From Candidatus Nitrotoga sp. SPKER (GTDB taxonomy: Bacteria > Pseudomonadota > Gammaproteobacteria > Burkholderiales > Gallionellaceae), in assembly GCA_003402285.1 (NCBI GenBank), contig QFXG01000016.1, forward strand, positions 83,840-147,839: DNA of 64,000 nucleotides, read 5' to 3'. Made by a program: the position numbers and the translations under genes. The notes beneath the pieces were generated by a model, which was not told the DNA's origin, searched no databases, and saw nothing but the letters and a program-made list of their open reading frames with translations. Below, piece by piece: positions 1 through 10,078 of this stretch (its first letter is position 1; each line of letters opens with the position of its first letter).

Positions 1-32
1 CCTGTTCCTCCAACGATACCAACTTTAATCAC
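1..32 (-). CDS. argC: N-acetyl-gamma-glutamyl-phosphate reductase, N-terminus only
   Basis: Only the first ten codons are in the window, reading V/M-I-K-V-G-I-V-G-G-T, which is the start of the Rossmann NADP-binding fold of ArgC (arginine biosynthesis, third step). The start is GTG with an AGGGGA ribosome site just upstream. The gene lies downstream of rpsI in the same direction, an order common in Betaproteobacteria. The identification rests on few residues plus gene order. Confidence 0.6.
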   Translation of the reverse strand, partial: MIKVGIVGGT

Positions 33-142
33 TTCATTTCCCCTATTTTGCGTTATCGATGGCGATACATTGCAGATGAAGATCCAAGATTACAGCCTGT
101 TTTCGCGCACACTCAAATTGTCAGGGTAATTTTTTCAATAAA

Positions 143-172
143 AATGAAAAACCGCCCAAAGGCGGCTTTTCC
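143..172 (-). terminator. Rho-independent terminator after rpsI
   Basis: On the minus strand a GCCGCC / GGCGGT stem with a short TTTG loop is followed by a T-run. The opposite strand also ends in a T-run, so it may act both ways. It lies just beyond the rpsI stop and separates the ribosomal operon from argC. Confidence 0.75.
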
Positions 173-189
173 AAACACTCCAAATATAC

Positions 190-582
190 TTAACGCTTGG
201 AGAATTGCTTGCGACGGCGCGCCTTGCGCAAACCAACTTTTTTACGCTCAACTTCACGCGCATCGCGGGTAACGAGTCCAGCTTTGCTCAACATTGGCTT
301 CAAGCTCGCATCAAAATCTATCAGGGCGCGAGTAATGCCATGACGCACCGCTCCAGCTTGACCAGATTCACCCCCTCCACATACGTTTACCATAATATCG
401 AATTTGTTAAGCATGTCGGTCAGCTCCAGCGGCTGACGTACGATCATACGACCAGTTTCTCTCGAAAAAAATATATCGAGTGGCTTATCGTTAACCACGA
501 TATCACCCTTGCCTGGTTTAATGAATACACGAGCTATTGCGCTCTTGCGGCGACCAGTGCCATAGTTGTAAGTCACGTTCAT
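190..582 (-). CDS. rpsI: 30S ribosomal protein S9
   Basis: 130 residues, the usual length for S9. The N-terminus ([15 protein letters not shown]) and the basic C-terminal tail ending RRRKQFSKR are diagnostic; the tail reaches into the decoding site and contacts P-site tRNA. It starts 3 bases after the rplM stop, so the two are co-transcribed and probably translationally coupled. A terminator follows directly. Confidence 0.98.
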   Translation of the reverse strand: MNVTYNYGTGRRKSAIARVFIKPGKGDIVVNDKPLDIFFSRETGRMIVRQPLELTDMLNKFDIMVNVCGGGESGQAGAVRHGITRALIDFDASLKPMLSKAGLVTRDAREVERKKVGLRKARRRKQFSKR

Positions 583-584
583 GA

Positions 585-1022
585 TTAAGCTTTCAATAGA
601 TCAATAGGTTTAGGTTGCTGCGCCGAATGCGGATGTTCAGCACCACCGTAAATCTTAAGCTTGCGTAACATGGCATAGCCTAATGGGCCTTTGGGCAACA
701 TACCTTTAACCGCTTTTTGCAGCACGCGATCTGGGTAACGTTCCTGCAATTTGCTAAAATTAGTCGTATAAATTCCGCCAGGATAACCAGTATGACGATG
801 ATAGACTTTATCTTGCGTCTTGTTACCGGTCACGCGCAGCTTTTCAGCATTAACAACGACAATAAAGTCGCCTGTATCCACGTGCGGTGTGTATATCGCC
901 TTATGTTTGCCGCGCAGACGGGCTGCAATTTGGCTAGCTAAACGACCTAAAATCTTGTCGGCAGCATCTACCAAATACCAGTCATGCTGGACTTCATGGG
1001 GCTTAGCTGAAAATGTTTTCAT
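585..1022 (-). CDS. rplM: 50S ribosomal protein L13
   Basis: 145 residues, about the family length (142 in E. coli). It begins [20 protein letters not shown] and carries the L13 core LGRLAS and the HTGYPGG region. L13 is an early-assembling protein of the large subunit. First gene of the rplM-rpsI unit, preceded by a good sigma70 promoter and a leader of about 36 bases. In E. coli the L13 operon is autoregulated through its leader; whether that holds here cannot be read from the sequence. Confidence 0.98.
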   Translation of the reverse strand: MKTFSAKPHEVQHDWYLVDAADKILGRLASQIAARLRGKHKAIYTPHVDTGDFIVVVNAEKLRVTGNKTQDKVYHRHTGYPGGIYTTNFSKLQERYPDRVLQKAVKGMLPKGPLGYAMLRKLKIYGGAEHPHSAQQPKPIDLLKA

Positions 1023-1065
1023 GGCGCTTCCTAAAACAAAAAATAGTGAACTTCGAAGGGCGCGA

Positions 1066-1095
1066 ATTTTATGTTAAAAAACTAGCCCCTGTCAA
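1066..1095 (-). promoter_or_regulatory. Sigma70 promoter of rplM-rpsI
   Basis: On the minus strand a perfect -35 TTGACA (1090-1095) is separated by 18 bases from TAAAAT (1066-1071). Transcription would start near 1058, about 36 bases before the rplM start. The match to consensus fits a highly expressed ribosomal operon. Confidence 0.7.
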
Positions 1096-1225
1096 ACAAA
1101 TTCAATTCTCAGTTTTAGCATCCAGATAGCTGCTATTTATATAGCCTGCTTTTTCTGACACTTTGAGTTCAATCAGATTGATCGTTCGAAAACTAATAAT
1201 CTCAACCGCTTAACAGCAATTCTAA

Positions 1226-2746
1226 TTACGGGTTCGCTACTAAATCAAGATCCAGCTGGCTGACATCATCGTCTGTATTGACCTTGCCATTTTCACGCGC
1301 CGCTTCAATTTCATCGAGATATTCTAATGTGACATCTCCAGTGATGTAATCACCATCAAAACATGAAGCATCGAAGTACTGAATATCCTGATTCGTCTTG
1401 CGCACTGCCGCTTTGAGGTCATCAAGATCCTGATAAATCAATCTGTCTGCACCGATTTCACGGCAAATTTCCTCATCACTGCGGCCAGTGGCAATCAACT
1501 CTTTGCGGCTCGGCATGTCTATGCCATACACATTAGGAAAACGTACCGGAGGGGCGGCGGAGGCGAAGTACACTTTGCGTGCTCCAGCATCCCGCGCCAT
1601 TTGAACAATTTCACGGCTCGTAGTACCTCGTACGATGGAATCATCTACCAACAGGACATTTTTATCCTTAAATTCCACGCTAATTGCATTTAGTTTTTGG
1701 CGCACCGATTTTTTCCGCATTGCCTGTCCCGGCATGATGAAGGTACGTCCAATATAACGATTTTTCACGAAACCTTCGCGAAATGAAATACCTAAACGAT
1801 TAGCCAATTGCAAAGCACTAGGACGACTGGAATCCGGAATGGGGATAACGACATCAATATCATGTTGCTGCCATTCACGGGTAATTTTATCGGCCAGATT
1901 TTCGCCCATATTCAAGCGTGTTTCATAGACCGAAATTCCATTAATCACGGAATCTGGACGCGCCAGATAAACATACTCAAAAATACAGGGATTAAGCGTT
2001 GGATTTTCTGCACATTGCTGACTATGAAGATTTCCATCAAAGTCAACAAATACCGCTTCACCTGGTGCAATATCACGAAGAAATTTGAAGCCGAACGTAT
2101 CTAACGCTACGCTTTCCGAAGCAATCAAATATTCCGTGCCATTCTCAGTTTGATGACTGCCTAATACCAATGGCCGGATACCATAAACATCACGGAAGGC
2201 TAGCAGGCCATAACCCGCAATCATTGCCACCACTGCGTAAGCACCCCGGCAGCGACGATGCACCCCGGATACGGCGTCAAAAATATTCTTAATGTCTAAA
2301 CGATAGCGCATTGTTGAATTAGCTTGTAATTCATGCGCAAGCACATTGAGCAGGACTTCCGAATCAGAGTTGGTATTAACATGACGTCTGTCTTCTAGAA
2401 ACAATTCTTGCTGCAATTGCTCGGTATTGGTCAAATTTCCGTTATGTCCAAGCACGATTCCGAATGGCGAATTGACATAAAACGGCTGTGCTTCATTGTG
2501 ATCGATAGCGGAACCCGCAGTAGGATAACGTACATGAGCGATGCCCGCATTCCCACGCAACGCTCGCATGTTACGCGTTCGGAACACATCGCGTACCAGG
2601 CCATTACCCTTGTGCAAATGAAAGGTATTTCCTTCAATAGTGGCAATACCGGCGGCATCCTGCCCACGATGCTGCAGCACTAACAAACCCTCATATAGAA
2701 TTTGATTGGCCGATGTTTGCGCGACAACGCCTAGAATGCCACACAT
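1226..2746 (-). CDS. purF: Amidophosphoribosyltransferase
   Basis: Catalyses the first committed step of purine synthesis: PRPP plus glutamine gives phosphoribosylamine. 506 residues. The N-terminal Ntn-hydrolase glutaminase domain starts MCGILGVV, so Cys2 becomes the nucleophile after Met removal; the PRPP-binding loop [14 protein letters not shown] lies in the C-terminal phosphoribosyltransferase domain. Last gene of folC-dedD-cvpA-purF, with 16 bases between cvpA and purF. The same order is known from enterobacteria and many Betaproteobacteria. Confidence 0.97.
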   Translation of the reverse strand: MCGILGVVAQTSANQILYEGLLVLQHRGQDAAGIATIEGNTFHLHKGNGLVRDVFRTRNMRALRGNAGIAHVRYPTAGSAIDHNEAQPFYVNSPFGIVLGHNGNLTNTEQLQQELFLEDRRHVNTNSDSEVLLNVLAHELQANSTMRYRLDIKNIFDAVSGVHRRCRGAYAVVAMIAGYGLLAFRDVYGIRPLVLGSHQTENGTEYLIASESVALDTFGFKFLRDIAPGEAVFVDFDGNLHSQQCAENPTLNPCIFEYVYLARPDSVINGISVYETRLNMGENLADKITREWQQHDIDVVIPIPDSSRPSALQLANRLGISFREGFVKNRYIGRTFIMPGQAMRKKSVRQKLNAISVEFKDKNVLLVDDSIVRGTTSREIVQMARDAGARKVYFASAAPPVRFPNVYGIDMPSRKELIATGRSDEEICREIGADRLIYQDLDDLKAAVRKTNQDIQYFDASCFDGDYITGDVTLEYLDEIEAARENGKVNTDDDVSQLDLDLVANP

Positions 2747-2762
2747 GTTTTAACCCCAATAT

Positions 2763-3263
2763 TCATTTTCTCAATCCAAAGTGCACACGGCGTGCCACGC
2801 TATCTGGCAACCAGACCAGACTAGCTAGCGCCATACTTTCTAATGGCTTACTTAACTTTGCCTCGCGCCAGAACGGTTTTTTCGGCAAATCAGTCAACCC
2901 CGCTAGCAGAACTAGCATCAGTACCAATAACATGCCGCGTAGCATGCCAAATAAACTACCAAATAGACCATCTATCCAACCGAGGCCGGTCAATTTGATC
3001 AGTTTCGATAACAACCATATAACAATGCCACTGACGATCAAGGTCGCCACAAACAACACAACGAAAGCCACCGTGACCTTGATCGCATCTGCCCCCAGTT
3101 CTGCCGGCATTACTGCTGCCAAATTAACTGCCTGCCAACGTGCCATCAAGTAAGCTACCACCCAACCGAGTAGCGACAACACTTCATATACAAAGCCTCG
3201 CCACCATCCCAGAAAGACCGACCAAGTGGCGATTGTAATGACAGTATAATCAAACCACGTCAT
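2763..3263 (-). CDS. cvpA: CvpA family inner-membrane protein
   Basis: 166 residues with four predicted hydrophobic segments (about 1-20, 25-45, 63-85 and 100-125), typical of CvpA (named for colicin V production). It starts MTWFDYTVITIATWSVFLGW with the family GWWRGFVYE motif. In E. coli CvpA is linked to envelope homeostasis; its biochemical role is not settled. Two bases separate it from the dedD stop and it directly precedes purF. Confidence 0.93.
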   Translation of the reverse strand: MTWFDYTVITIATWSVFLGWWRGFVYEVLSLLGWVVAYLMARWQAVNLAAVMPAELGADAIKVTVAFVVLFVATLIVSGIVIWLLSKLIKLTGLGWIDGLFGSLFGMLRGMLLVLMLVLLAGLTDLPKKPFWREAKLSKPLESMALASLVWLPDSVARRVHFGLRK

Positions 3264-3265
3264 GC

Positions 3266-3886
3266 CTAATACGCTGGACTTACCGTTGGTTTCAGTCCTT
3301 GCGCTTCCAGCTTTTTATATACCGTGTCTGCCGCGTCACGCGTGGCATACGGACCGGCACGTACGCGGATTTTGTTACCCACCTTCTCGGTATAAACTTT
3401 GATATTTTGTTCACTCAATTTTTTCTGCCATTGGTGCGCAGTGTCGGCATTCGCAAATGCACCAACCTGCACCACAAAACCAGAGTGTGTCGTGACCTGC
3501 TTATTCTCTACATGAATATCCCCCACAGACTTAACTTCAGATTTGACTGGAGCAAGCTTACTTTCAAGCGCTCGCGATGCCGCGATGACCTGTTCTTTAA
3601 TGACAGGGGCGCTGGGCACAGCTGAAACAGGAGCAGCAACCGGTGAAGAAACCGCAAGAACAGAGCCAGGCGCTGACGACATCCCCATCTTGGGCATAAA
3701 CTCACCCACCTTATCTTTGTCCGGAATGCGCAACTCAATATCCTGACCGCCTAACTTGGGTTCACTATCCAACACCATGGGCAGCACCACCACAATGACG
3801 ATGACCAGCGCCACTGCGCCAAGCAACCGACGTCTTGCACGACGCTTCAGGCTGAATTCATCATCCATGAGTTGCTTTGCCATCAT
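3266..3886 (-). CDS. dedD: SPOR-domain cell-division protein DedD
   Basis: 206 residues. A cytoplasmic basic segment is followed by one transmembrane helix (about 20-40), a Pro/Ala/Ser/Val-rich periplasmic linker and a C-terminal SPOR domain (about 133-206, GFVVQVGAF...RVRAGPY). SPOR domains bind denuded septal peptidoglycan, so it probably acts at the division site. The start ATG overlaps the folC stop (ATGATG) and is preceded by GGAGAG. Position between folC and cvpA supports DedD rather than FtsN. Confidence 0.9.
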   Translation of the reverse strand: MMAKQLMDDEFSLKRRARRRLLGAVALVIVIVVVLPMVLDSEPKLGGQDIELRIPDKDKVGEFMPKMGMSSAPGSVLAVSSPVAAPVSAVPSAPVIKEQVIAASRALESKLAPVKSEVKSVGDIHVENKQVTTHSGFVVQVGAFANADTAHQWQKKLSEQNIKVYTEKVGNKIRVRAGPYATRDAADTVYKKLEAQGLKPTVSPAY

Positions 3887-5232
3887 GTCTCTCCGCGCAA
3901 ATCAAAGCGTAGCGCAGACTGCGCACGCATCACTTCTGCTACTGTATAGAATGAACCAAATACTACAATTCTATCATTTTCGACGGCCTCATTACAGGCA
4001 TGCTGCAGTGCATCTGTTACCGTGACAAACATCAACACGTCACTTTCCACTCCCTCGGCATATAACACTGTGGATAATTCCACGTCCGTTGCACCGCGCG
4101 GTGCGGCTATACCAGCCACTAGCCAGACATCCACTTGCTTTTTGAGCGCACGTGCAACACTGGCCATATCCTTGTCCTTAAGCATGGCGAACACAGCGAA
4201 AGTCTTATGACAAGGCGGCAAGTCGGCCAAATTTTGCGCCAGCGAACGCGCGGCCTGGGGATTGTGCGCCACATCCAAAATCAGCATCGGTCTGCCGGGC
4301 ACAATCTGAAAACGACCTGGCAGCACTACCTCGACCAAGCCACGTCGCACCGCCGCCATGCTCACCGGCAATTTATTCTTCAGCGCATCCAACACCGCCA
4401 GTGCGGCGCTGGCATTGTGCAATTGAAATACTCCACGCAAAGCAGGATAGGGCAAAGCGCTGCGAGTGCCACTCACACCATGATAATTCCACTGTTGCGC
4501 GCCTGCCGTGAAACTGAATTGCTCACCCAGACACCACAATTGCGCGCCGACATGCTGCGCTTGCGTGCGAATCGCATTAGGCACATCCCTATCGCCAAAT
4601 ACCGCTACTTTTCCAGCACGAAAAATTCCCGCCTTCTCAAATGCAATTTGTTCACGCGTATCACCCAGATACTCCATATGATCCAAGTCTATACTGGTAA
4701 CCACCGCACAATCGTGGTCGAACACATTCACCGCATCCAGCCGTCCACCCAAACCCACTTCCAGTATCGCCACCTCTACCGCTTGATCAATAAAACATTG
4801 CATCGCAGCCAGCGTGCCAAACTCAAAATAGGTTAACGAAATTTCTGATAATTCATCATTACACTGCAAACTGGTATCCCTATTTTGCAAAGATGGCACA
4901 ACACGCGCCTGCTCTACTCGCTCGAATGCTGCGCACAGCATCGCATCACTGGCCTGCCGCTGGCCGATACGGACGCGTTCGTTGTAATCCAGCAAATGCG
5001 GCGAGGTGTAGCAGCCAACACGATAACCCGCCACGTGCAGCATGCTTTCAAGCATTGCGCACACCGAGCCTTTGCCGTTAGTACCGCCAACCACAATAAC
5101 CGGGAAAGTTGGCTTAAGTCCCAGTCGCTTTTTAACTTTTGCAACGCGCTCAAGACCCAGATCAATGATTTTAGGATGCTTGGTTTCAAGATAGGCGAGC
5201 CAGTCGCTCAATGCGCTATGCTCATCTAGCAT
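3883..5232 (-). CDS. folC: Bifunctional folylpolyglutamate / dihydrofolate synthase
   Basis: 449 residues of the Mur ligase-like fold. The ATP-binding loop GGTNGKGSVCA lies near residue 50, a second family signature YTSPHL follows, and LDVAHNPQAA marks the C-terminal ligase domain. It adds glutamate to dihydropteroate and to folates in the cytoplasm. First gene of the folC-dedD-cvpA-purF cluster, overlapping dedD by four bases. Confidence 0.96.
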   Translation of the reverse strand: MLDEHSALSDWLAYLETKHPKIIDLGLERVAKVKKRLGLKPTFPVIVVGGTNGKGSVCAMLESMLHVAGYRVGCYTSPHLLDYNERVRIGQRQASDAMLCAAFERVEQARVVPSLQNRDTSLQCNDELSEISLTYFEFGTLAAMQCFIDQAVEVAILEVGLGGRLDAVNVFDHDCAVVTSIDLDHMEYLGDTREQIAFEKAGIFRAGKVAVFGDRDVPNAIRTQAQHVGAQLWCLGEQFSFTAGAQQWNYHGVSGTRSALPYPALRGVFQLHNASAALAVLDALKNKLPVSMAAVRRGLVEVVLPGRFQIVPGRPMLILDVAHNPQAARSLAQNLADLPPCHKTFAVFAMLKDKDMASVARALKKQVDVWLVAGIAAPRGATDVELSTVLYAEGVESDVLMFVTVTDALQHACNEAVENDRIVVFGSFYTVAEVMRAQSALRFDLRGET

Positions 5233-5337
5233 AGCGACCTAACTTTTGGTTTTTTGCAGATTTGTATGGAAAATCTCTCATGCAGGTATACGTAACAGCT
5301 TCAGTCGTCAATATTCATTACAGACAGCATCCATTAA

Positions 5338-6807
5338 TCAGGATGAGCAACTTACCACGACATGACGTGCCCAATCCGGAGCTGGCGCAGCATAATCTTC
5401 CATCTCTGGTTGTTCATCGAATGGTCGACTAAGCAATGCCAGCAAGCGGTCTACTTCCGAAAAATCACGTTCCCGCTCTGCGAGTGCAATTGCACTTTGC
5501 GCCATGGAATTACGCAAAATATATTTAGGATTGACCTTGTCCATACGTGCCTTTCGCTCCTCGTCCGTTCCTGGCTCGCTTTGCAAGCGCGTACGATAAA
5601 CGTCAGCCCAAGCGTCGAACGCCTGTCGGTCGATGAATTGATCACGTAACTCGCTGTTTTTCTCATCCGGCGCAAATTTGAACAGACCTAAACTGCGAAA
5701 CAAATTGGTGTAATCCAACTGGCTTGTGCGCATCATTTCCAACAGAGGGGTAATAAGAGAAATATCGTCTTTGGTAACGTTGGTTAGTCCCAGTTTCTTA
5801 CTCATTAATTCAATATAGTATTCAAAGTATGTCGGCTCGTAATTTTCCAGAGCTGCTTGCGCTTCTTCCACCGCGATAATCGGTGTCAAAGCCTGCGCCA
5901 GACAAGCCAGATTCCATAAACCGATTTGCGGCTGCTGATCAAAGGCATAGCGTCCGCCATGATCAGAGTGATTACAAATAAAAGCCGGATCATAAGTTTC
6001 CATGAAACCAAAGGGGCCATAATCGAAAGTCAGCCCAAGAATCGACATGTTGTCCGTATTCATCACGCCATGTGCAAAACCGACAGCTTGCCATTGAGCC
6101 ATCAAACTTGCGGTACGCGTGATTACCTCATTCAAAAAACGCAAATACTTGTCCGGTGCATCACTAATATCAGGAAAATGCTTGGCAATCACATAATCAG
6201 CGAGCACGGCAAGCGGTTCATGCTGATCCCTATAGGCGAACACTTCAAATGAACCAAAACGCACATGCGACGGTGATAAACGCGTAACCACAGCGGCACT
6301 TTCGATCGTCTCGCGGTACACCTCTGCATCACTGCCCACAATGCACAAAGCGCGAGAAGTAGGAATACCCAAACCATGCATCGCTTCTGAGCACAAATAC
6401 TCACGAATGCTGGATCGCAGCACCGCACGTCCATCGCCTTCTCGCGAAAACGGTGTGACACCGGCCCCTTTCAATTGAATGTCCCAATACTCTCCATCGC
6501 TATTTTTTATTTCACCAAGCAAAATTGCGCGTCCGTCTCCCAGTTGCGGCACGAAGTAACCAAATTGGTGCCCGGCATAGAGCATCGACAATGGCTCGCT
6601 ACCGGGCAACAAACGGTTGCCGATAAAATATTCGACAAAGTCCGCGCGTTCAACTTCGCTTACATCCAGATTAATTAATTCGGCGGCACTCACATTAAAG
6701 CTAACCAGATAGGGATCTGGCAAAGGCGTAGGGTTCAGACGACTATGGAAAACATCTGGTAAACGAGAAAACGTATTATCAAAATTTAATTGGTCAAGTT
6801 TTTTCAT
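5338..6807 (-). CDS. selO: Protein adenylyltransferase SelO (YdiU / UPF0061)
   Basis: 489 residues, close to the 478 of E. coli YdiU. SelO is a pseudokinase-fold enzyme that transfers AMP from ATP to Ser/Thr/Tyr of target proteins and is linked to oxidative-stress responses. Visible motifs: GDGRA, QLKGAG (lysine), the FSREGDGRAVLRSS segment, HGVMNTDN (catalytic Asp/Asn) and DYGPFGF (metal-binding Asp). The C-terminus ends VSCSS as in other bacterial members. Apparently monocistronic between folC and a DUF2062 gene. Confidence 0.94.
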   Translation of the reverse strand: MKKLDQLNFDNTFSRLPDVFHSRLNPTPLPDPYLVSFNVSAAELINLDVSEVERADFVEYFIGNRLLPGSEPLSMLYAGHQFGYFVPQLGDGRAILLGEIKNSDGEYWDIQLKGAGVTPFSREGDGRAVLRSSIREYLCSEAMHGLGIPTSRALCIVGSDAEVYRETIESAAVVTRLSPSHVRFGSFEVFAYRDQHEPLAVLADYVIAKHFPDISDAPDKYLRFLNEVITRTASLMAQWQAVGFAHGVMNTDNMSILGLTFDYGPFGFMETYDPAFICNHSDHGGRYAFDQQPQIGLWNLACLAQALTPIIAVEEAQAALENYEPTYFEYYIELMSKKLGLTNVTKDDISLITPLLEMMRTSQLDYTNLFRSLGLFKFAPDEKNSELRDQFIDRQAFDAWADVYRTRLQSEPGTDEERKARMDKVNPKYILRNSMAQSAIALAERERDFSEVDRLLALLSRPFDEQPEMEDYAAPAPDWARHVVVSCSS

Positions 6808-6881
6808 GGCGATACTTTAAATTTGATTTACCGAAATCTATAACAGAGTAATAAATTAAGCACCATAGCGTGCGAGCCCTA

Positions 6882-7430
6882 TCATCGCCGCCGTGATGCA
6901 CGCTTGCGCCATTCCCATATCACAATCGCACGCCACAACATGCGTACACTAAAATAACCCGCAATAGCAAAACTTAACGCTAAAAGCGGCAAACCCGCAG
7001 CGAGAGGTTTGCCCAATGACACAATCCAATCCAGCATGACGACAGGCCAGTTAACCCAAGTCATTTCCGGTAGAGACAAATTTACGGACGACTGGCCGTT
7101 ATGATACCCGGTAACAAATACACCAAGCTCATATGCCAAAGCATAGAGAGGCACGATGGTAAATGGGTTGGTATACAGCGTAGTGACCACAGCTACCGGC
7201 AAATTAACGCGGAATAGCACCGCCAGCAAAGTTGCGCCTATCATTTGCAGCGGACCAGGAATCAACCCGGTGAAGAGGCCGACGGCTACGCCACCCGACA
7301 CTGAATGGCGATTAAGATGCCACAGGTTGGGATGATGAAGCCAGCCACCAAGCCAACGCGTCCAACGGCTTTGTTTGAATGTTTCATGGCTGGGCAGAAA
7401 TTTTCTGAAATATTTTTTCGGCACGAGCAA
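6882..7430 (-). CDS. DUF2062 family membrane protein
   Basis: 182 residues. The N-terminus is basic (MLVPKKYFRKFLP), then SVSGGVAVGLFTGLIPGP and TTLYTNPFTIVPLYALAYELG match the DUF2062 core, with three or four membrane segments. The family is common in Proteobacteria and has no settled function. It ends 74 bases upstream of selO in the same direction and is divergent from the P-type ATPase, sharing a short intergenic region of about 97 bases. Confidence 0.85.
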   Translation of the reverse strand: MLVPKKYFRKFLPSHETFKQSRWTRWLGGWLHHPNLWHLNRHSVSGGVAVGLFTGLIPGPLQMIGATLLAVLFRVNLPVAVVTTLYTNPFTIVPLYALAYELGVFVTGYHNGQSSVNLSLPEMTWVNWPVVMLDWIVSLGKPLAAGLPLLALSFAIAGYFSVRMLWRAIVIWEWRKRASRRR

Positions 7431-7527
7431 TCGTTTAATAAGGCAGAATCATTACTAAGCAAAATCAGGATGGTAGATTACCTGATTATATTTGATATGC
7501 CAGCCCCTCTTTGAGAAGTTTGCACAC

Positions 7528-10071
7528 GTGAGCCAGGAAACACCCGATCCAACCGATATGAGCGGCCTGACGCATGCCGAAGCACGTCGGCGACTGCAAG
7601 CAGAAGGCATGAACGAATTGCCCGCAGCCAGAAGCCGCGACATTCCGGCGATTGCACTTGAAGTGGTGCGAGAACCAATGTTCTTGCTGTTATGGGTGGC
7701 GGGCGTAATTTATCTGCTGTTGGGCGATGTCAGCGATGCGCTGATGTTGCTGGGTTTTGTGTGCATGGTGATGGGAATCACCATTTATCAGGAACGCAAG
7801 ACGGAACGGGTGTTGGAGGCATTGCGCGACATCAGCAGCCCGCGCGCGCTAGTGTTGCGTAAAGGTGTCGCGCAACGCATCGCCGGACGTGAAGTGGTAC
7901 GCGACGATATCCTGATTCTAGCTGAAGGTGACCGGGTGCCAGCAGATGCGGCACTAATTTCCTGCAATGATTTTGCGACAGATGAATCGATGCTCACCGG
8001 CGAATCGGTGCCGGTACGCAAGATCGGTCAACCTGATGCCCATACACTGCGTCCACCCGGCGGCGATGATTTGCCGTTTGTGTATTCCGGCACGCTAGTG
8101 GTGCAAGGACATGGCACAGCACGTGTACTGGCAACCGGATCACACACCGAACTCGGCAAGATCGGCAAAGCGTTGCAGGAATTAAATAACGAAACCACAC
8201 CGTTACAAAAAGAGATCAACAAGCTGGTGCGCAACCTCGCTATTGTCGGCACCTTGCTAAGCTTGCTATTGGTAATGGTTTACGGCCTTAGCCGGGGTGA
8301 TTGGCTGCATGGGTTTCTGGCTGGCATCACACTAGCAATGTCGATTTTGCCGGAAGAATATCCATTTGTGCTGATCGTATTCATGGCGATGGGGGCATGG
8401 CGCATTTCACGCCATCAGGTACTGACCCGCCGCATGCCCACGGTGGAAACGCTGGGCTCGGCCACTGTGCTGTGTGTAGACAAGACCGGCACACTTACAC
8501 TCAATCAAATGACGGTACAGCAGTTAATTGCTGGCGATGCATCGTTCGTAGTAGCTGCATCGCACACGCCACTACCCGAGACATTTCATGAATTGGTCGA
8601 ATTCAGCATTCTGGCAAGTAAAACCGATCCCTTTGACCCAATGGAAAAAGCCATCCATACGCTCGGCGAATATTATCTGAGCGACACAGAACATCTGCAC
8701 CATAATTGGGCGTTGGTGCATGAGTATTCATTGTCCCCGGAACTGCTCGCGCTTTCGCACGTATGGCGGGCAAACGACCGCGACGAATACGTAGTAGCAA
8801 CCAAAGGTGCGCCAGAAGCAGTGGCTGACTTATGCCATCTGAACGAGCATCAATTATCCATACTTTCTACTCGGGTAAATACGCTCGCAGCGCAGGGTAT
8901 GCGCGTACTAGGGGTAGCCAAGGCCAGCTATCGCGGTCGTGAATGGCCAGGTATCCAGCATGATTTCGAGTTTGAATTTATCGGACTGATCGGATTGGCT
9001 GATCCAATCCGCCCCACCGTTGCAGCGGCGCTCAAAGAATGTACGGCGGCAAGCATCCGCGTAGTGATGATTACCGGCGACTATCCTGTTACCGCTGGCG
9101 CAATTGCTCAACAGATCGGCCTGCCCGGCAGGCCGGACGGTATTATTACCGGTATAGAGCTTAATAAAATGGATGATGCAACATTGCGCGAACGCATCCG
9201 TCACAACAATATTTTCGCGCGCATGGTGCCGGAACAAAAACTGCGATTAGTGAACGCGCTCAAGGCAAACGACGAAGTGGTGGCGATGACCGGCGACGGA
9301 GTAAACGATGCGCCCGCGTTAAAAGCGGCGCACATCGGCATCGCTATGGGTGGGCGTGGCACCGATGTGGCACGCGAAGCAGCCGCACTGGTATTGCTGG
9401 ATGATGATTTTTTCTCAATCGTGCGCGCCGTGCGTATCGGACGCAGCATCTTCGATAATCTACGCAAAGCGATGGCCTATATTTTTGCAGTACACATACC
9501 CATCGCCGGCTTGTCACTGATCCCACTGCTATTAGACTGGCCAACGGTATTCGCTCCGGTCCATATCGTGTTTCTGGAAATGATCATCAACCCGGCCTGC
9601 TCCATCGCCTTTGAAGCCGAACCGGCAGAGCGCAATGTCATGCAACGTCCGCCGCGCAGCCCACAGGAGCCGCTGTTCGGAAGACAGGTCATTCTGCTCA
9701 GCCTATTACAGGGTACAGTGCTGTTGCTAACCACACTCGCAGTACTGGGTTATGCACTGCATCATAGCGCAACAGAAGATGAAGCTCGCGCACTGACTTT
9801 TTCGACGCTGGTCATCGGTAATCTTGGACTCATTTTGGTCAACCGTTCCTGGCAACTTAACATCTTCAGTTCGCTCAACAGCCGCAACTCTGCGCTGTGG
9901 TGGGTGGTGGGCGGAGCACTTTTCTTCCTGCTACTAAGCCTGCACTTACCATTTTTACGCGAAATATTTCATTTCGCGCCGCTTACACCCTATCAACTCG
10001 CGCTGAGTTTTGCTGCCGGTCTGTGCAGCGTGCTCTGGTTCGAATTGCTCAAATCCATTCGACGGCACTAA
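7528..10071 (+). CDS. Cation-translocating P-type ATPase (type II-like)
   Basis: 847 residues from the GTG chosen because GAGAAG lies nine bases upstream; a TTG at 7492 and an ATG at 7558 in the same frame are alternatives. Actuator motif TGES (about residue 157), phosphorylation site DKTGT (Asp about 318), PEEYP in the fourth membrane helix and the hinge TGDGVNDAPALK are all present. No N-terminal metal-binding domain is seen and the membrane motif is PEEYP rather than CPC, so a heavy-metal pump is unlikely; a Ca/Mg/Mn-type or proton pump is possible. The ion cannot be named. Confidence 0.9.
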   Translation: MSQETPDPTDMSGLTHAEARRRLQAEGMNELPAARSRDIPAIALEVVREPMFLLLWVAGVIYLLLGDVSDALMLLGFVCMVMGITIYQERKTERVLEALRDISSPRALVLRKGVAQRIAGREVVRDDILILAEGDRVPADAALISCNDFATDESMLTGESVPVRKIGQPDAHTLRPPGGDDLPFVYSGTLVVQGHGTARVLATGSHTELGKIGKALQELNNETTPLQKEINKLVRNLAIVGTLLSLLLVMVYGLSRGDWLHGFLAGITLAMSILPEEYPFVLIVFMAMGAWRISRHQVLTRRMPTVETLGSATVLCVDKTGTLTLNQMTVQQLIAGDASFVVAASHTPLPETFHELVEFSILASKTDPFDPMEKAIHTLGEYYLSDTEHLHHNWALVHEYSLSPELLALSHVWRANDRDEYVVATKGAPEAVADLCHLNEHQLSILSTRVNTLAAQGMRVLGVAKASYRGREWPGIQHDFEFEFIGLIGLADPIRPTVAAALKECTAASIRVVMITGDYPVTAGAIAQQIGLPGRPDGIITGIELNKMDDATLRERIRHNNIFARMVPEQKLRLVNALKANDEVVAMTGDGVNDAPALKAAHIGIAMGGRGTDVAREAAALVLLDDDFFSIVRAVRIGRSIFDNLRKAMAYIFAVHIPIAGLSLIPLLLDWPTVFAPVHIVFLEMIINPACSIAFEAEPAERNVMQRPPRSPQEPLFGRQVILLSLLQGTVLLLTTLAVLGYALHHSATEDEARALTFSTLVIGNLGLILVNRSWQLNIFSSLNSRNSALWWVVGGALFFLLLSLHLPFLREIFHFAPLTPYQLALSFAAGLCSVLWFELLKSIRRH

Positions 10072-10078
10072 GCAAACC

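Noticed and set aside
5926..6252. Plus-strand frame inside selO
   Set aside because: Antisense to a strongly conserved gene, no start signals.
10010..10078. N-terminal extension of ComEC
   Set aside because: It lies inside the ATPase gene in another frame and is not family-like; ATG 10079 gives a normal start.
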